Source: Fusarium oxysporum f. sp. lycopersici 4287
Taxonomy: Eukaryota > Ascomycota > Sordariomycetes > Hypocreales > Nectriaceae
Assembly: GCF_000149955.1 (NCBI RefSeq)
Contig: NC_030990.1
Span: 3,399,482 to 3,463,481, forward strand
Direction: 5' to 3'
DNA length: 64,000 bases
The notes beneath the pieces were generated by a model. That model made no database searches. It saw only the letters and a program-made list of their open reading frames with translations, and was not told the origin of the DNA. The position numbers were made by a program, and so were the translations under genes. Shown here one piece after another: positions 23,288 to 36,400 of the stretch (position 1 is its first letter; each line of letters begins with the position of its first letter).

Positions 23288-24609
23288 TGTTTGTATGTGC
23301 TGCCTAGCTGGCACCGGATGAGGAAAAGGAGGCTTTGAAGCCGTTTAATATATTGATAGATCCAACAGTCTCGTCTGCAAGAATTCTCGGGGAACAAGAT
23401 GTGAAACGGTGGGTGCCGAGTTCCTGGAAGCTGGAAGCGAAGATGGAGGGAACAAAAGGACTTGGTGTGATGTTGCTCACATTTGACACCAGTCGATGGG
23501 GAGATGCATCGTCTTGCCCGAATTGGTTCCTAAAAGTGCAAAAGTGAATTGAATCCAGGTTTACCGTCGATCCCTCCAGTTCCAGCTCAGGGCAATTTGT
23601 TCCGTGCTAGATAGGAGTTGATTATATTGCAGCAAACCTTTTGCACAGCCCAACGAAGCGCACGAACAACGCAAGCACTCAAACCCGCAGCAGATTCAGC
23701 CTCAACGACGGTGCAGTGGAGTTTAGAACTCGTCAGGCCGCGGAAAGTTGACCTCAACTTCTGACCCTCGAGCCGGTTGTTTGTTTGTGAGCCCTTTCTT
23801 TCTCCGACAGGAAACGGCTTGTCTTTCAACACGCAAGCACACCAAAGTGAGACACAGCGGGAAGTTTCTTTTACTTGCTTTTTCCTCGTTGAGCTCGTGG
23901 AGATTGCGGAGACAGCAGAACCGTCTCAGGATAAACGCGGCAGGGCAATGTACGAAGGCAAGACAAGAACGGATTGAGTCGGTGGAGGGTGGGCCGGCGG
24001 ATGAAGAAAGCCACAGGGCAGCGAGCCGTAACGATGCCTAGAAAGGACCGCCAGTAGCTCGATCCGGACGGCAATCTCAAGACAGAGTTTTGATGGTGGA
24101 CCGCAAAACTTGAGGCGGACGTTCCAACACGAGGCCAGGCCGTTAGGAGTATATCGTTTTCAAGATGTGTAGTGTAGCGTAGTGTAGTGCAAACAAGCGA
24201 GACCTAAAGCCATACGCATTGCTACATATGTAAAGATGAGACCCCAGAGGTTGACCTTCTCCATATACATATGCAGAACGCACGAGGAATACCGACGAGG
24301 GTGTGGGGGGTTTTCCTCACAAGGGGGGGAGGGGTGTCTCCTGTAACTGAGCGATCAAGGAGTGGTGTGTGTGGGAGGGTAGTGGGTAAAAGCCAGAAAG
24401 CTGTACAGAGTAGACAACTGATGAATTCTGAAGACGCCGTCTAAGTGTGTGTACATGTGCATTTAGGTGTGGATGAAGCTGATAAAGACGGAGAGTGGCT
24501 CAAACCGTGTATGACAGGACGTTGAACGCTCAGCGGGAGACTTCACGCGTGTAGGCAAGACAGAGGCTCACACACAGACACATACTCACCCGCCAACAAG
24601 CGCAGCAAA

Positions 24610-25326
24610 TTATTCAGAACTTGAAATGGCAGACAACAGACCTTCGAGGTAATGGGATGGACGCTTTCGGATTCGGGGATAGACCGGTGAGCTAGGGTAT
24701 AGTACTATGGAGCTCTCAGCCGACTCTTCTTCTCGTCGTTGATCCTGGCCAGGCCATCGCCAGGTCGGGAAAAGCCAGAGAATCGTCAGCCGTTGGAAGA
24801 AGACGTGGGTAGGCACAAAGGCCCTGGCCCGCAGCCATCTGATAGGTGAAGACTGTCTCAGGAAAGGGTTTTCAATCAAACCAATTTCCATAGACACAAG
24901 CTTCTGATCAACGGAACGGGAAGCGGAAGAAGCAACGAGTAAAGCATAATGGGCCGTGGGATAAGACCAGGGAAGTCCTCTCTGGTCATGCCGTTCCTCT
25001 GAAGTTAATAGGGTTTCCTCGTATCCCCCTCCCTTTACTCTTGATTTTACCTTTCCAGAAGGGCTGGTTTTGTTTTCAGACCTGTCAGCCCATTTCACCC
25101 TCTTATCCCGTTCCTGCTGTGTTGCGTAGTAGAAGATTGGCCATGCCCTCATGAAGGTTGAGCAATGGGAGGGCTCAGAGCTGGTGAGGATGAGGTTAGA
25201 AGATGGGGCGTCCCGTATCAGTGTCCACTGCCGGGTACTGTAAAGAGGAGAAGGAAGAAAATGTCGCGCCCGAGCTAGAGAGATAGTCCATCTGAAAACC
25301 ATCGACTTGCAGCTTTCATAGGGCAT
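24610..25326 (-). CDS. hypothetical ORF, 238 aa, doubtful
   Basis: Uninterrupted ATG-started frame, MPYESCKSMVFRWTISLARA to the stop. No domain, signal peptide or family motif was recognised. Composition is Arg/Ser/Pro-rich with scattered Trp, as often seen in chance frames. It lies 1.3 kb upstream of the CENP-B-like gene on the same strand and could be part of its leader or promoter. Only length supports it. Confidence 0.2.
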   Translation of the reverse strand: MPYESCKSMVFRWTISLARARHFLPSPLYSTRQWTLIRDAPSSNLILTSSEPSHCSTFMRAWPIFYYATQQERDKRVKWADRSENKTSPSGKVKSRVKGGGYEETLLTSEERHDQRGLPWSYPTAHYALLVASSASRSVDQKLVSMEIGLIENPFLRQSSPIRWLRARAFVPTHVFFQRLTILWLFPTWRWPGQDQRREEESAESSIVLYPSSPVYPRIRKRPSHYLEGLLSAISSSE

Positions 25327-28240
25327 CTCTGTCTAATCTAGAAAGCGCGGCGCGCCAAAATCCATGCACTCTGATGGGAAATGGCTAACTAGGCTCGGTT
25401 TAAACTGGAGAAGGTTGAGAGAGAGTTGTAATAGGTCAGACGTTTCTCCCGAAAGGAGTCCACTTCGATGGTTGGTCACCTGTTAGAACGGATCCCCCCA
25501 GACGAAACCTGGTCAGGCCAGGCTTGGGAGCCCAAGCTCTGAATCGTAATATTAACATGCTGGTTCTAGTATAATGCTCAGTCGGGGACGGGACAGTGGT
25601 AGCAAGGAATCGAAATGGCACAAAGTAAGATCGGCTGACGGGACACGGATTAGATACAGAGCATGCAGAAAAATGCAGTTGCAGCGGCATGCCCGGCCAC
25701 TCTCGAGAGCAGGGGTCTATGATAACCCTTGTGCTTGATGTAAAGGAAATTCCAATGACCAAGGATGATTATCGCCGACCATGAGCGAGTTGACATTAAC
25801 TTTGGGGTCTGCTCCATCCATGGAAAGTGAAAATGACACCGAGGCATGGGTGGCAGCGAGGATACCAATTCAGCTTATTAGCCCGAAACACAACAATCGT
25901 TCAGCTTCAGCCTCGGGCGGATCAGCCCGCGGCTTCATCTCTTTCTCTCTGATAGACTGATGCACACTCTTCTTTCCTTCCCGAGCATGTAACTCTGATA
26001 CACGGAGCACTTCAAGGTCAAAGCCCGACCGGAAGGCGAGATCCGGGAGCTCAGACTGTCTCAAAGGGAAGACGGGGCGGAGATGGGGTGAGTGAGAAGG
26101 GAGGGGATTGATGAACAAGGCTTTGGTTGTTTGATTCGCTCAGCCTTGTTCCTCATCTTCTGCCCTAGCCATGGCTTTCTCCCTTGCCTCTCGCGTCTCC
26201 TCGCCTCGCCTTGCTTGCTTGCCTCGTGGTCCCAGGATGGCACAGCCATAACTTGTGTAATAAAGCAAGTGCCTCAGGATGTTAAGGGTCCTCATCGCTA
26301 ACAAAGAGAGACATGGGCCCCGAAGCTTCATTCAAGCACCCTTGTCTTTTGCATCTGTTTGCTCCTCCAAGCCCTTAGGCCGAAGCCATTGGGCGGCATG
26401 GCTTACGGGTCAAGGTCTAGTGCAGTCAAATATCGTGGCCGTGGAGATACGGCACAATGTAAACTTGCAAGCCCAGTCCAAACCAGGAGGAAGAAGCGAG
26501 AATTCGTGTTGGCTATCTCACTGTAACAAACTGGCGCACGTGGTCCACCTGACGTTGTGACGTTGTGACGTTGATTTTTTTTTCTTTCCTTCCCGTCTTG
26601 AGTTATTAGGTGTGTGATGGAGCCGACAAAAAGATGTCAGATGCATGTTGATTTCATCCTGACCAGTTGCAATGTTAATTGTGAATCCCGTCCATGATGA
26701 TCCTTTCTGTTTGATCTTATCGACTGTAGTTTAGTTCATATCGCTGATAGTTTCGTGTGTCTTGTTCGCTTTATGCGGACGAGCAACCATGTCGAGCGAA
26801 GACTATCTCTGCCACCAATATCAAACCCCCTTCCACCTTTAGTCGGCACCATGATGACATCGTGCTCGGGATGCCGCAACTGGAATGTCGGTGGGTCAAA
26901 AATTTCCAGCCATGTCATCCTATCCTGTGCCTTGAAGGACATCGATGGACTGAAGGTGCCATGGTACGGCGCCCAGTAGCATTTTGATACCTTGCGTTGC
27001 TTTGCCGTGGCTTCACTGTGGATGGAAGACGAAGATCGACCGCTACTCTGAGCAAGGTCGAACTGGGGCTTGCCAGGCCCTAGGCATGGACAGGTCAGGT
27101 CAAGGACAGAGGCAGGCTAGTGGGACGGCCCTTTCTGGAGCCAGTTTGACAGCCGCCGCCTGCCGCCCATGGCATGGCCAGTTACCATTCCGCCCCTAGT
27201 CCATCCCATCAGCATCCATGTCTGGCATCCATGGCACTGGAGTACATTCCCTTGTCCATGTCGCGGTCTTTTGTCATGGTCCTGCTTTTCTGAGCGACTG
27301 ATGGTAAGTTGTGAGAGGGATGATGATTGCTCGAGTAGCATTCTCATTTCTTCAACTTTCGTATCCAAGCAACAGAGTCGGGATGAGGGATCAACATCTT
27401 GGCTGGATCCTGATGGGGGTGGCTAGCGCAATCTCCGGAGGGTTCAATCAATGGACATGCAGATGCGGCCACCATCATGAGCTTGCCCCAGATATTTTGT
27501 CATTGGGCAGCAAAGTGTGCATACCTGTTCTACTGTATCATTGTTTGCTTGTCCCTATTAATCCTGATCAAAGCTGCGACACGATGCGACAGATGAATGC
27601 ATGGATGATGAGCGGGCGGGCAGAGGAAGAGACAGAGGTAGTGAAGGAGGGGGGAGAAAAGCTGTGGCGCGCCATAGACGGTCCAATCCGTCTGCCGGGT
27701 GTTGTTCCAGTTGGCCAGTTTGATCAAGATCCCTGGCCCCGGGCTCTAGTACATAGGTCGAATGTAATCTGATGGTGTCTAGCATATGCTTGCTTTGAGG
27801 TTGACTTTGACAGAGTGATGGAAGACAACAGTGAGTAGATGATGCAGCTAGACAGAAAGGAGGATGGAACTCCTGAGGCTCCAAACGGATTGATGTATAT
27901 GTCAATGTGTAACTGACCTATCTTACCTTGAGATATCGAGCTTGAGGTCTGATGAGGAATTGAAGTAAGGTAGTTCACAACGACGGCACTTGCAAAGGTA
28001 CCTGAATGAATAATCAAGGCAGGTACGACCTACCTACCTCATATGCCCACATCGATCTGGACTCACCAGGGAATTCTGAGCTCCGGGTGCCCCTGTATGA
28101 AGCAGCCAAGCTTGACCATAAGCAGACAAAACACAAAGAGAGAAAAAACGAGGCCTTCCAAGTGGGAAGATGATGACGAGAAAGGATCGCGGCCGCTCGG
28201 GAGAGATCTACTAGGTTAAGTACGATGTATACTCACTCAG

Positions 28241-28266
28241 TCTCATCTCATCTCATCTCATCTCAT
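28241..28266. repeat. (TCTCA)5 pentanucleotide microsatellite
   Basis: Five tandem TCTCA units plus a trailing T in the gene-poor block. Confidence 0.9.
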
Positions 28267-30793
28267 GACAGAAGCATCATGCCGGTGCGCTAACTTAGCA
28301 TGTCATCCATTGCCATGCACTAAACGCCCGGTGTAAAAATTCGCGTATAAGTGGTCGAAATCAACCAATCGCTCTGCAATTCTCTGCTTTGATATCGATA
28401 TTAATCGTGTGCCTCGCAGAGTGTTTGGTCAAAGGTTGCTAGTCAGGCGCTGGCAGGGGTCGTTCAGTCAGCCAGTCAATCAGTCAATCAATTGATGCTC
28501 TCTCAGGGGTGTTCCTTGTTGATGTTGTAGGTTGAGGATGGATGGACTCTCTTAGGCGCCATTTACCCCTTGTGCTTCGATTGAGATCTCATCAACACTG
28601 CAGATGTTCTGCACCTGATGATGCTCATAATCTTTTCGCCTATAGTGAGGCCGCAGGTAACTATTAGACTTAATGTTGTGCTTTTATAGCGGGTTCAACC
28701 TTATCTGGCATTTGTTGAGCCTTCCGTAGCGCCGTGCTGCCGCAATTACCCAAACAACTAAGATACCTGTTATATATTCGCAGTAGGCTGTATTCAGCAT
28801 AGGCAGACCCGACTATTTTGTTTAATGAAAATTGTACGACACAGACACTTATGGGGTAACTATGGCCCATAATCCTTGAATCTCATCATCTTTTACAAAA
28901 AGTTAAAAGATGACTTCCCTGTTCTGCAGCCACTCTACCTGCTGCTGATGTTGTTATGTGACTTTTTCACTACCTCACCACCTTGTGTGCGCAGTAACTT
29001 AAGAACCTTACTTTATTGTGGAGATGACCTAGCAAGAGAGACTGTTGGTTTACTGCTCAACTCCCCCCTGGCCCTTTGCTTCCCGCTAACCTTGTTTAAG
29101 CCTGGTGCGGGCTTCGGGACGTTTTTCTCGCCAAAGAGGCTTGAGCTCTCCGCCTTTCACGAATCGTCTCTTACCGCCGCCATCAAGAAAGGCTAAGGGT
29201 CGGGTGCAGTACTAAGTTCCCTTAATCAGTAAAATGTAAGCTAGCTGGGGTGTGGACGGAACGGAGCGCATGTTTGATGCTCTACTGTAGGTGTACATTA
29301 ATTACCTTAGTACCTATGAGATCCCTCTGATGCTACTCCGTACCTCTCTCTCCTGTCAACATCATCCTGTAAGCACCTTTAGTAGGTACCTTGGCTGGTT
29401 CGGGTACAGCTAATCGCCTTGGCAACTGGTGGTCTGTTTCACTTGTCTCAATGAAGACGGCCAATTTCTTACTAGGGGATCACAACAGGAAATGCCCTAA
29501 AAGTCGAACCCTTTTTACTGTTTTTCTCTCATTCTCCCGTCTCGACTATAAGCGCCGTGAAAGAATCTACGCATAACCTGATTCGTAGGCCTCAAACCCC
29601 TGCGTCTGCGTCTGCATCTGTAGCTGCAGCTGCAGCTGCATATCCCACGCTTCTGCTGGGCAATCCGGCCGCAGATCAAGAGGCCCTCGGCTATGCAGGT
29701 CGAACCACTCCCAACTGCATCCCATTCCCGCTCTGCTTCTGCTGGTTGACATCAGATGGTGGCGTTTTGTCCATTTGAATGTCACCGTTGCCGCATTTAT
29801 ACCCGTCAATTGACCTGTTGCTGCTGTAACTATAGCTTTCAATTCGGCTGAGTCTCAATCTTTCAATCCGCAAACAGGCCACCCCCAGGAGCAATGGTGA
29901 CGGTGACTTATTATCTGTCAGCTCTCTCATGTTACGAGAATCGGTATCATAAACCTTGCTCGGGTTTGTTCTTGGAAATATCTCCGCTCGGTCAAACCTT
30001 TATGCATTTCAGCCGCCTGGATGAATGACAACGCGCCAAGATGTTGTAGCCATCCATCAATTGATGACTGACTGCACTTTTATCATCGAGAATCATTCAT
30101 TTTGTTTCATTTTTCGAGCAAATTGATTGTAACTCCTTGCTGAACAACCAACAATAGTAACTGCCGGGCTTACTTCTGCTTGCGCAATACCCACCGTTGC
30201 TTTTTCTTTCATCCCGGAAAACTAACCCGGACATAGGCTTTCGTATAAAATCCACGTCCGTAGTTACTCCGTTCCGTCTTGCTCGCCATCTTCATCTTAA
30301 ATCTCGCCCTTCCTTGTTCATCGTCGTCTGCCGTTGACCCAAAATTTTCTCTCCCCTGCTCTAGACCCATCAGCCTGCCCTGTGAGTGTGCACGCCACTT
30401 CTGACTTCCCCCGGAAACTATTGTGCCGATCATTATCGTGCCTGGTTGAGCCAAGTCGATACTTCTTGTCAACCAGACGTGCTCGTAGCCGTGCATCCAT
30501 TGTCAGCCCTGTTCATATTGAACATTTCTGCTGCTGCTGTTATTGTTGTCGTAGTAGTAATCAGCATCCCATCCATCCCACTCAGGGCTCCCCTGGTCTG
30601 TGAAGTTTCCTCCTCTCTCTCCGTCAGCCACTCGGAGCTAAACCAGAGTCGCAAACTGGTGGGTTGGTGGCATGGCTGCAGTAACAATTTGATGCGAAGC
30701 GGCGGTCCAAGCTATCTGGCAATGTCTCTCTAGCTCACCAAGCCTCTGGCGTTGCCGCGGGATCATCCCCTTCAATCTCTCCAAGGTTTTTCT

Positions 30794-32619
30794 TCATCGC
30801 TTGACAATGGTTACTGTTACAATGGTTAGCGTTGCTGTGAGCTTGGTACAATGCAACCCTAGCCGCCTTGGTGCAACGGATCAGACTGAGACTGGGATCA
30901 TGGGCGCCCTGGCTCATCAACGAAGCAAGATCCCGACTGCATCGGGTAGATCAAGCTCACTGCGGCCTAACTACTTGTCCCTCCCATTCTCAATCTGTCT
31001 TTAGGCTGCTGCTGGGGTCGAGGGTCGTTGTCGGAGACTCCGGGGTAACCTACCAACATCCTCATCACACAGTTCGTGAGCCAGGCCCAACGCGTTGAGG
31101 CTGATGCTTGACTGACTTGCCATAAACGATGGCTGTCTTGAACACTTCCGTAATGCTTCGGTGAATGGCGTTGCACTATTTGCCAGCTCGATTAGCAATC
31201 CACGATTCCTAATTTAGATTTTGGACATGAAGCTCCGCAGGGGACGGCCAAAAGGGCGCCCGCCACATGAAACTGATCTGACTTACAAAATCTTCAACAG
31301 TGCAGCGCGTAGATCGGAGCACGACAGGCTGAGAGTAATCAGGCTGCTTGCCCTTGGGCTTTGTGTACACGCGGACAAGGTTTAGCTTGTCCCACATGGC
31401 CTCCATCAGCTCATCAATGTTCCATCCGTGCTCGGAACTGATGGGGACAGCATTGGGAATTCGATAGAGAAGGTCAAGCTCCTCAATGCTAATGGAATCA
31501 ATCTTGTTCAGACAGTAGACAACGGGAATATAACTGACGAGTTGGATCGTTAGCAAACTAAACTTATCTCGACTTTGAAAGCAGCTGTGTTTGCCACACT
31601 TCTTCACTTCAGCCTTACCTTCTGCTCTTTGCCTCGAGAACGTCGATCAGGTCATCAACGGTAGCGTCACACCGGATTGTAATGTCCGCAGAATTGATGC
31701 GATANNNNNNNNNNNNNNNNNNNNNNNNNNNNNNNNNNNNNNNNNNNNNNNNNNNNNNNNNNNNNNNNNNNNNNNNNNNNNNNNNNNNNNNNNNNNNNNN
31801 NNNNNNNNNNNNNNNNNNNNNNNNNNNNNNNNNNNNNNNNNNNNNNNNNNNNNNNNNNNNNNNNNNNNNNNNNNNNNNNNNNNNNNNNNNNNNNNNNNNN
31901 NNNNNNNNNNNNNNNNNNNNNNNNNNNACGCACAAAGGGAGCCGTGCTTCTGATGATGATGGAGGGAGGAGAGAGGTAGAATGGGAGATTGGGCATCAAG
32001 CCGAGAACAAGAAAATAGCCGCGCCGCACCGCATCCGTTGATCGAAGTGGAGGTGGAGATGGAGAAGGCGAGGGGGGAGGGATATCACGGACGACTAACC
32101 GTTATAGACAACTTGACCAGGCACAGAGGTCAAGGTGGTGAATTCGTAGGCGGCAGCCTCCGAGTGTTGGCCTGTCAGTCTGCTCATGAGCGTACTCTTG
32201 CCCACCGAAGGGAAGCCGATGAAGCCAATACTGGCTACGCCTGTTCTGGCCACATCGAAACCAGCACCTCCGCCACCACCTCCGCCACTGGGAGTCAACA
32301 GTTCGCGCTTGAGCTTGGCCAACTTGGCCTTAAGCTGACCCAAATGGTACGAAGTCGCCTTGTTCTTCTGGGTTTTGGCCATCTGGTCACAAAAGGTTAG
32401 AGCTGATCCCGGTTATCCATACGATAAAGAGTCCCCCATCGTGGGTTTATGACCGTCATCTTCTCCGATAGCGTCGTTTTAGGGGAGGGTTCGATTAGAA
32501 TATCACGTACTTCGGCCTCAATATCTTTGATCTGGTAGGAGAACCGGGGTTAGCCAAATCGTGGCACACAACATCTTTTTTGTGGGAAAGCTACATACCT
32601 TGTCCACTGTAGTCGCCAT
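30794..32619 (-). CDS. RBG1: developmentally regulated GTP-binding protein DRG1/RBG1, with assembly gap and frame break
   Basis: Conserved OBG-family GTPase that, with its partner Tma46/DFRP1, associates with ribosomes. Exons traced: 32619-32599, 32531-32511, 32382-32100, [gap], 31704-31619, 31533-31287, 31175-31054 and 30813-30794. Seen: [32 protein letters not shown] assembled over three exons; G1 P-loop [10 protein letters not shown]2/G3-side [14 protein letters not shown]4-like NKIDS; and the TGS domain ending [10 protein letters not shown] ... VTIVKR. Ns at 31705-31927 hide the switch-II/G3 region. In the 31175-31054 exon, the CCC run at 31086-31088 is one base long relative to a working frame: without it the text reads [12 protein letters not shown] and joins in phase to the last exon. 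This is probably a sequencing error. The last two introns (111 and 240 nt) are long for the region. Confidence 0.9.
31705..31927. other. assembly gap (223 N)
   Basis: Run of 223 undetermined bases inside DRG1. The missing protein segment between VVYNG and the [16 protein letters not shown] block should be around 120 residues in this family, so the true missing length probably exceeds 223 nt; this is an inference from family length. Confidence 0.97.
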
Positions 32620-33409
32620 GATTGCGGTTGCGGTTGCAGAAGCTGTCTCGAGTCGATATTCGGTTGTTGTCTGGCCTCAGATCTCGGGTTCGTGGCCCAA
32701 TTCGTGGTGTAAAGGCACTTTTGGTGATAAATTGCAAAGAAAGTTGAAAATGGCGGGGCACGACAGAAAAACCTGCTCCACACCTACGTCAGCCAGTTTG
32801 GCTTTCTTACAGCCAATCAGATATTTGATTTAGTAGTTTGCCTGCAGGTGGACATGCTAAACCATTTACGTTGAACGCTCAGTACCGCATAAACGACCTA
32901 GGTTTTGACGGAATGGAATTAATTAATCAGTCGGTATTGTTCTCATAAAGTGATGGTTTTAAGTGTTTTTGAAAAGTTTCGTTAATTGTTGCATACAGCC
33001 TGTCAGATGCAGTGACCAGAGTCTGTCTACCAACAGGACAAGACAAGACTTTACCCCGAGTATCCCTCCCCTTGCTTCTCTATAAAGATATCAGTCATGC
33101 TTCATTCATAACAGCAACAACGCAATACACCTTGCACAACCCCGTCATTTGCTAATCTTTCAAAGACAATCATCCAACCGACCGCTGGCCAACTCTTCGT
33201 ACAACAGGCCTGTATAGTATTCCGATCCAATGCTCATGAGGAAAACTTTACCATCTAGCAACCACCATCCCCAGTTGTCGAGAAAAGTGACAATCCATGC
33301 CATAGCCCTATACTGTATCTGCGCCACCCATGATCATTATGCTAACAAAGAAAACTCGGCGCAATAATGTAACAAAGTATGTTCAGCTGCTTGCTGGAGA
33401 CACTAACTG
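32620..33409. other. intergenic between DRG1 start and Hos4-like stop
   Basis: 790 bp containing the DRG1 promoter and the 3' UTR of the ankyrin gene; no gene recognised. Confidence 0.5.
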
Positions 33410-36400
33410 TCAGTGGGCTGGGTTTCCGTTCGTGTTTCCGTTGATGCCGTTTACAAGAGTCTCGTGCCCAGCATTTGATATCGTCAAGCTTTCTGAAGTC
33501 GAACCAGGCGTCAAAGCTTTGACCATCCCATTCATAGGGGGTCCTCCCGATGCCATTGATTTCTGGCTCATTGGCGATGAATGAATGCCATTGACAAGAG
33601 GCGGGCTAAGGTGGCCGTTGATGAGGTGCTCTAGACCTTGTTCTAGGCATATTCTAGTATAATCTGGGTCGTCTGGGAACACTTGCACCAGTCCGCGTCG
33701 AGGAACCTTCTTGTCGAGGAAAGGTGTACTGCTTGTTTGTGCGAGTTGGGGTTTATCCTCACCAACGAACGCGCCATTGTGATAATACTTGCATCGTGGA
33801 GCAAGTCTGTTGTACCGAGCAGAATCCGGATCCTGCTTCCACTTCTGACATGTTCCCCATCCCCTGCTTTGTGCTTCTGTCTCCAGAAGTTCCCTATATT
33901 CAACTTCGAGACGAATGTGACGAAGATGTGGTATGTTGGGGACAGTATACATAAGATCCGACACCTGTTATCATGTTAGCTTTTCGCATTTTCGCATATT
34001 TGAGTGGCTGATATTCACCTTAACAAAGAACATGTCCATATTGAAGAATTTCTCCCAAGCCTCTGCTTTTAGTCGTTGCTTTGTCTCAAAACCTAATTCG
34101 GAGGGATCCTCGTCACCGTAATATTCGGGGAGTTGTCGACCGAGATCCCACAGCTTGTCATCGAGCAGAGAGTAAAGACGCCATTCAACGCGCCATAAAG
34201 ACAACTTTGCTAGGTCAGTTACGGGAGCGCGTTCCCATGCAGTATCTATAGAAACAATCAGTGGCTACCTCAACAAGTTTGATTAATGAACTTACACCGA
34301 GAGAGGTCAAGATCCTTCTCGCCAAGAAGGAGAGCTGCATGTGTGTTGAGCACCCACTGCTCACGACCCTCGGCTGTGCCGTTGGCTTCGCGTCGAATTG
34401 TATCGTATCGGCAGCCTTGAATCCGCTTGAATTTCTCGGCAAGGACCGGAAGCTTGGGGTTTGGACATGTATCGAGCCATCGTAGGAGGGGAGGCAGTTT
34501 ATCGAGGCGGATGCGTTCTTGCTCCTCACGGAATCGTCGTTGTTCAGCTTCGCGTGCCGCTCGTTTGCGTTCCATATCCTCACGATGCGCACGTTCTCGT
34601 CGCTCACGTTCTTTGCGCTCTTCTTCCTCGTGTTGACGGCGAGCTTCTTCGGCCGCTTCTCGCTCGAGTTGCTCACGGTGCAGCCTCTCCTCTTCCTCTC
34701 GCTGTTTCTGCTCCTCCTCCTCTTTCTTCTTTCGCTCTTCTTCGATACGTTGCTTTTCTGCCTCTTCTCGACGCGCCTTCTCCTCGGCTTCGCGCCGTTG
34801 CTTCTTCTCCTCCTCCTCCTCCTCCTCCTCCTCTCGTCGCTGGCGTTCTTCTTCTTCCTTGCGTTTGCGCTCAGCTTCGCGCTCCTCTAGTTCCTTTTGC
34901 AGTCTCTCCTTTTCGGCAGCCTCCTCCTTTCGCTTCTTTTCCTCTTCCTCTTCACGCTTCCTCGCGGCTTCAGCCTCAGCTCGCTTACGTTCTTCTTCTT
35001 TCTTGCGTGCTTCATGCTTCTTCCGAAGTTCGTCCTTCTTCTTGGCCTCCTCATCGGTTTGCTTTTGCTTCTCTTGTTCGGCTTCCTTAGCTCGAGCCGC
35101 TTGCAGTTCCGACTCTGACACAGCCTTAATAGAATCGGCGTCTTTCATCTCCACGTCAGTCTCCTCTGACTTGACATGAATCTGTTTTTCGACACTACTG
35201 GCTCGGTCGGTGTCTGCACGGTGAGAGTCGGCACGCCTATCGCGTTTCTCCTCGTCGTGCTTTCTATGACTGGGTTTTGAGGACGATTTGGAAGAGTCTT
35301 GAAGATTGCTGGATTTTCGAGGTCTCTCGTCAGATGATACAACTTGTTTAGGTCGTTTCTCCTTTGTCTCGCTATCAAGTCGTCGTCGCTTGGGTGGGAC
35401 CTCGCTATCATCCTTTTCGCCATTACTGGGTCGGTCAGGTGTGATGCTGGCACGATGCCTCTTAGTCGACCCGTCGCCAGACACCGACAAGCGATCCCGG
35501 GATTCGTCCCTTTTGAGAGCCTTAGTGCGATCATGGTACTTTTCGGATAGTTTCTCGACTCTGTTCTTTTCGTGTTTATCGTGTTTGTCACCTGACTCCT
35601 CATGCCTCGACTCATGGGGGCTACTTGGGTGATCTTTGAAAGATGAAGCGTTCGAAGCCATACTAGCGCGTCGTTGCCGCTCTCGTTCCCCTCGAAGCTC
35701 CCCCTTAGACACAACCTTCCTCCTCGGTTTATGTGTTTCCCCCTCCGACGATACGCCGGCAGCGTCTGAATCGGCATGTTTGGCTTTGAGCTGTTTCTGA
35801 GAGATAGTTGGGGATTGTTCGCGGTCTGAGATATTAATAGACGGAACGGGATCGTCTTTCCTGGGTCGTCCTGGGCCACGCTTTGAACCCTCATCTCCCT
35901 GGTTCGTGATTGAGTTGGATCTCCGTTTCTCTTTAGGGCTCGTAAGCTTGGAAGCGGTTGACTTCTTCTTCGGTTCGGGACTGGAGAGGCTCCTTTTATG
36001 CTGTCGGGCCTCCTCCTTTGCTCGTCGGGCACGCAAAGCTTCATCTTGTTGTTCCTGGCGAGAGTTTGTCTTCTTTCCGCTCCTCTTAAACTCGTCGTAG
36101 GCGTTTTTCAGCATATGCTCTTCGTCCTTCCAGTTTGGACCTGCCCGGTGTCGGGCAATCTCGTAATATGTTTCTCCTCTGTACCTTCGTGTGGGATCGA
36201 ATCCAGCCTGTTCCAAAAGTAACTCAATGACTTTGATGTTCTCTTGCCCGATTGCTGCTAGTATTGGCGTCGCGAATTCAGGCTGGGCGTTGAAAATAGG
36301 CCGGGGATCAGGATTAGCGCCTCCAAGGCCTAGGAGCAGCTGAATCACCAAGTCATGGCCACCTCGAGCCGCGGCAACCATAGCAGCTGGGTCATTATAT

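Larger units (their letters stand above)
23288..30793. other. 7.5-kb gene-poor block
   Basis: Between the start of the CENP-B-like gene and the end of DRG1 no reading frame shows a recognisable domain or convincing splice structure. The longest is a 238-codon minus-strand frame (24610-25326), listed separately. Simple repeats occur at 28241-28266 and near 29600-29640 (GCATCTGTAGCTGCAGCTGC-type). A long 5' leader of the CENP-B-like gene, non-coding RNA or lineage-specific genes would all fit. Confidence 0.55.

Noticed and set aside
27311..27772. 153-residue plus-strand frame in the gene-poor block
   Set aside because: No domain, composition like translated non-coding DNA, overlapped by several other open frames.
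29598..29645. Short Ala/Ser repeat frame in the gene-poor block
   Set aside because: Produced by a GCATCT/GCAGCT microsatellite; no surrounding gene.
34290..34300. GTGTAA as the splice donor in the Hos4-like gene
   Set aside because: Using it shifts the next exon out of frame; the overlapping GTAAGT donor keeps phase and yields the conserved WERAPVTDLAKLSLW segment.
34461..35090. Plus-strand 209-residue Leu/Pro-rich frame
   Set aside because: Antisense shadow of the Lys/Glu/Arg coiled-coil region of the Hos4-like gene; its composition follows directly from GAG/AAG codons.
35145..36044. Minus-strand 299-residue frame in a second phase of the Hos4-like gene
   Set aside because: Alternative frame of the same exon; Arg/Pro/Ser-rich with no independent support.
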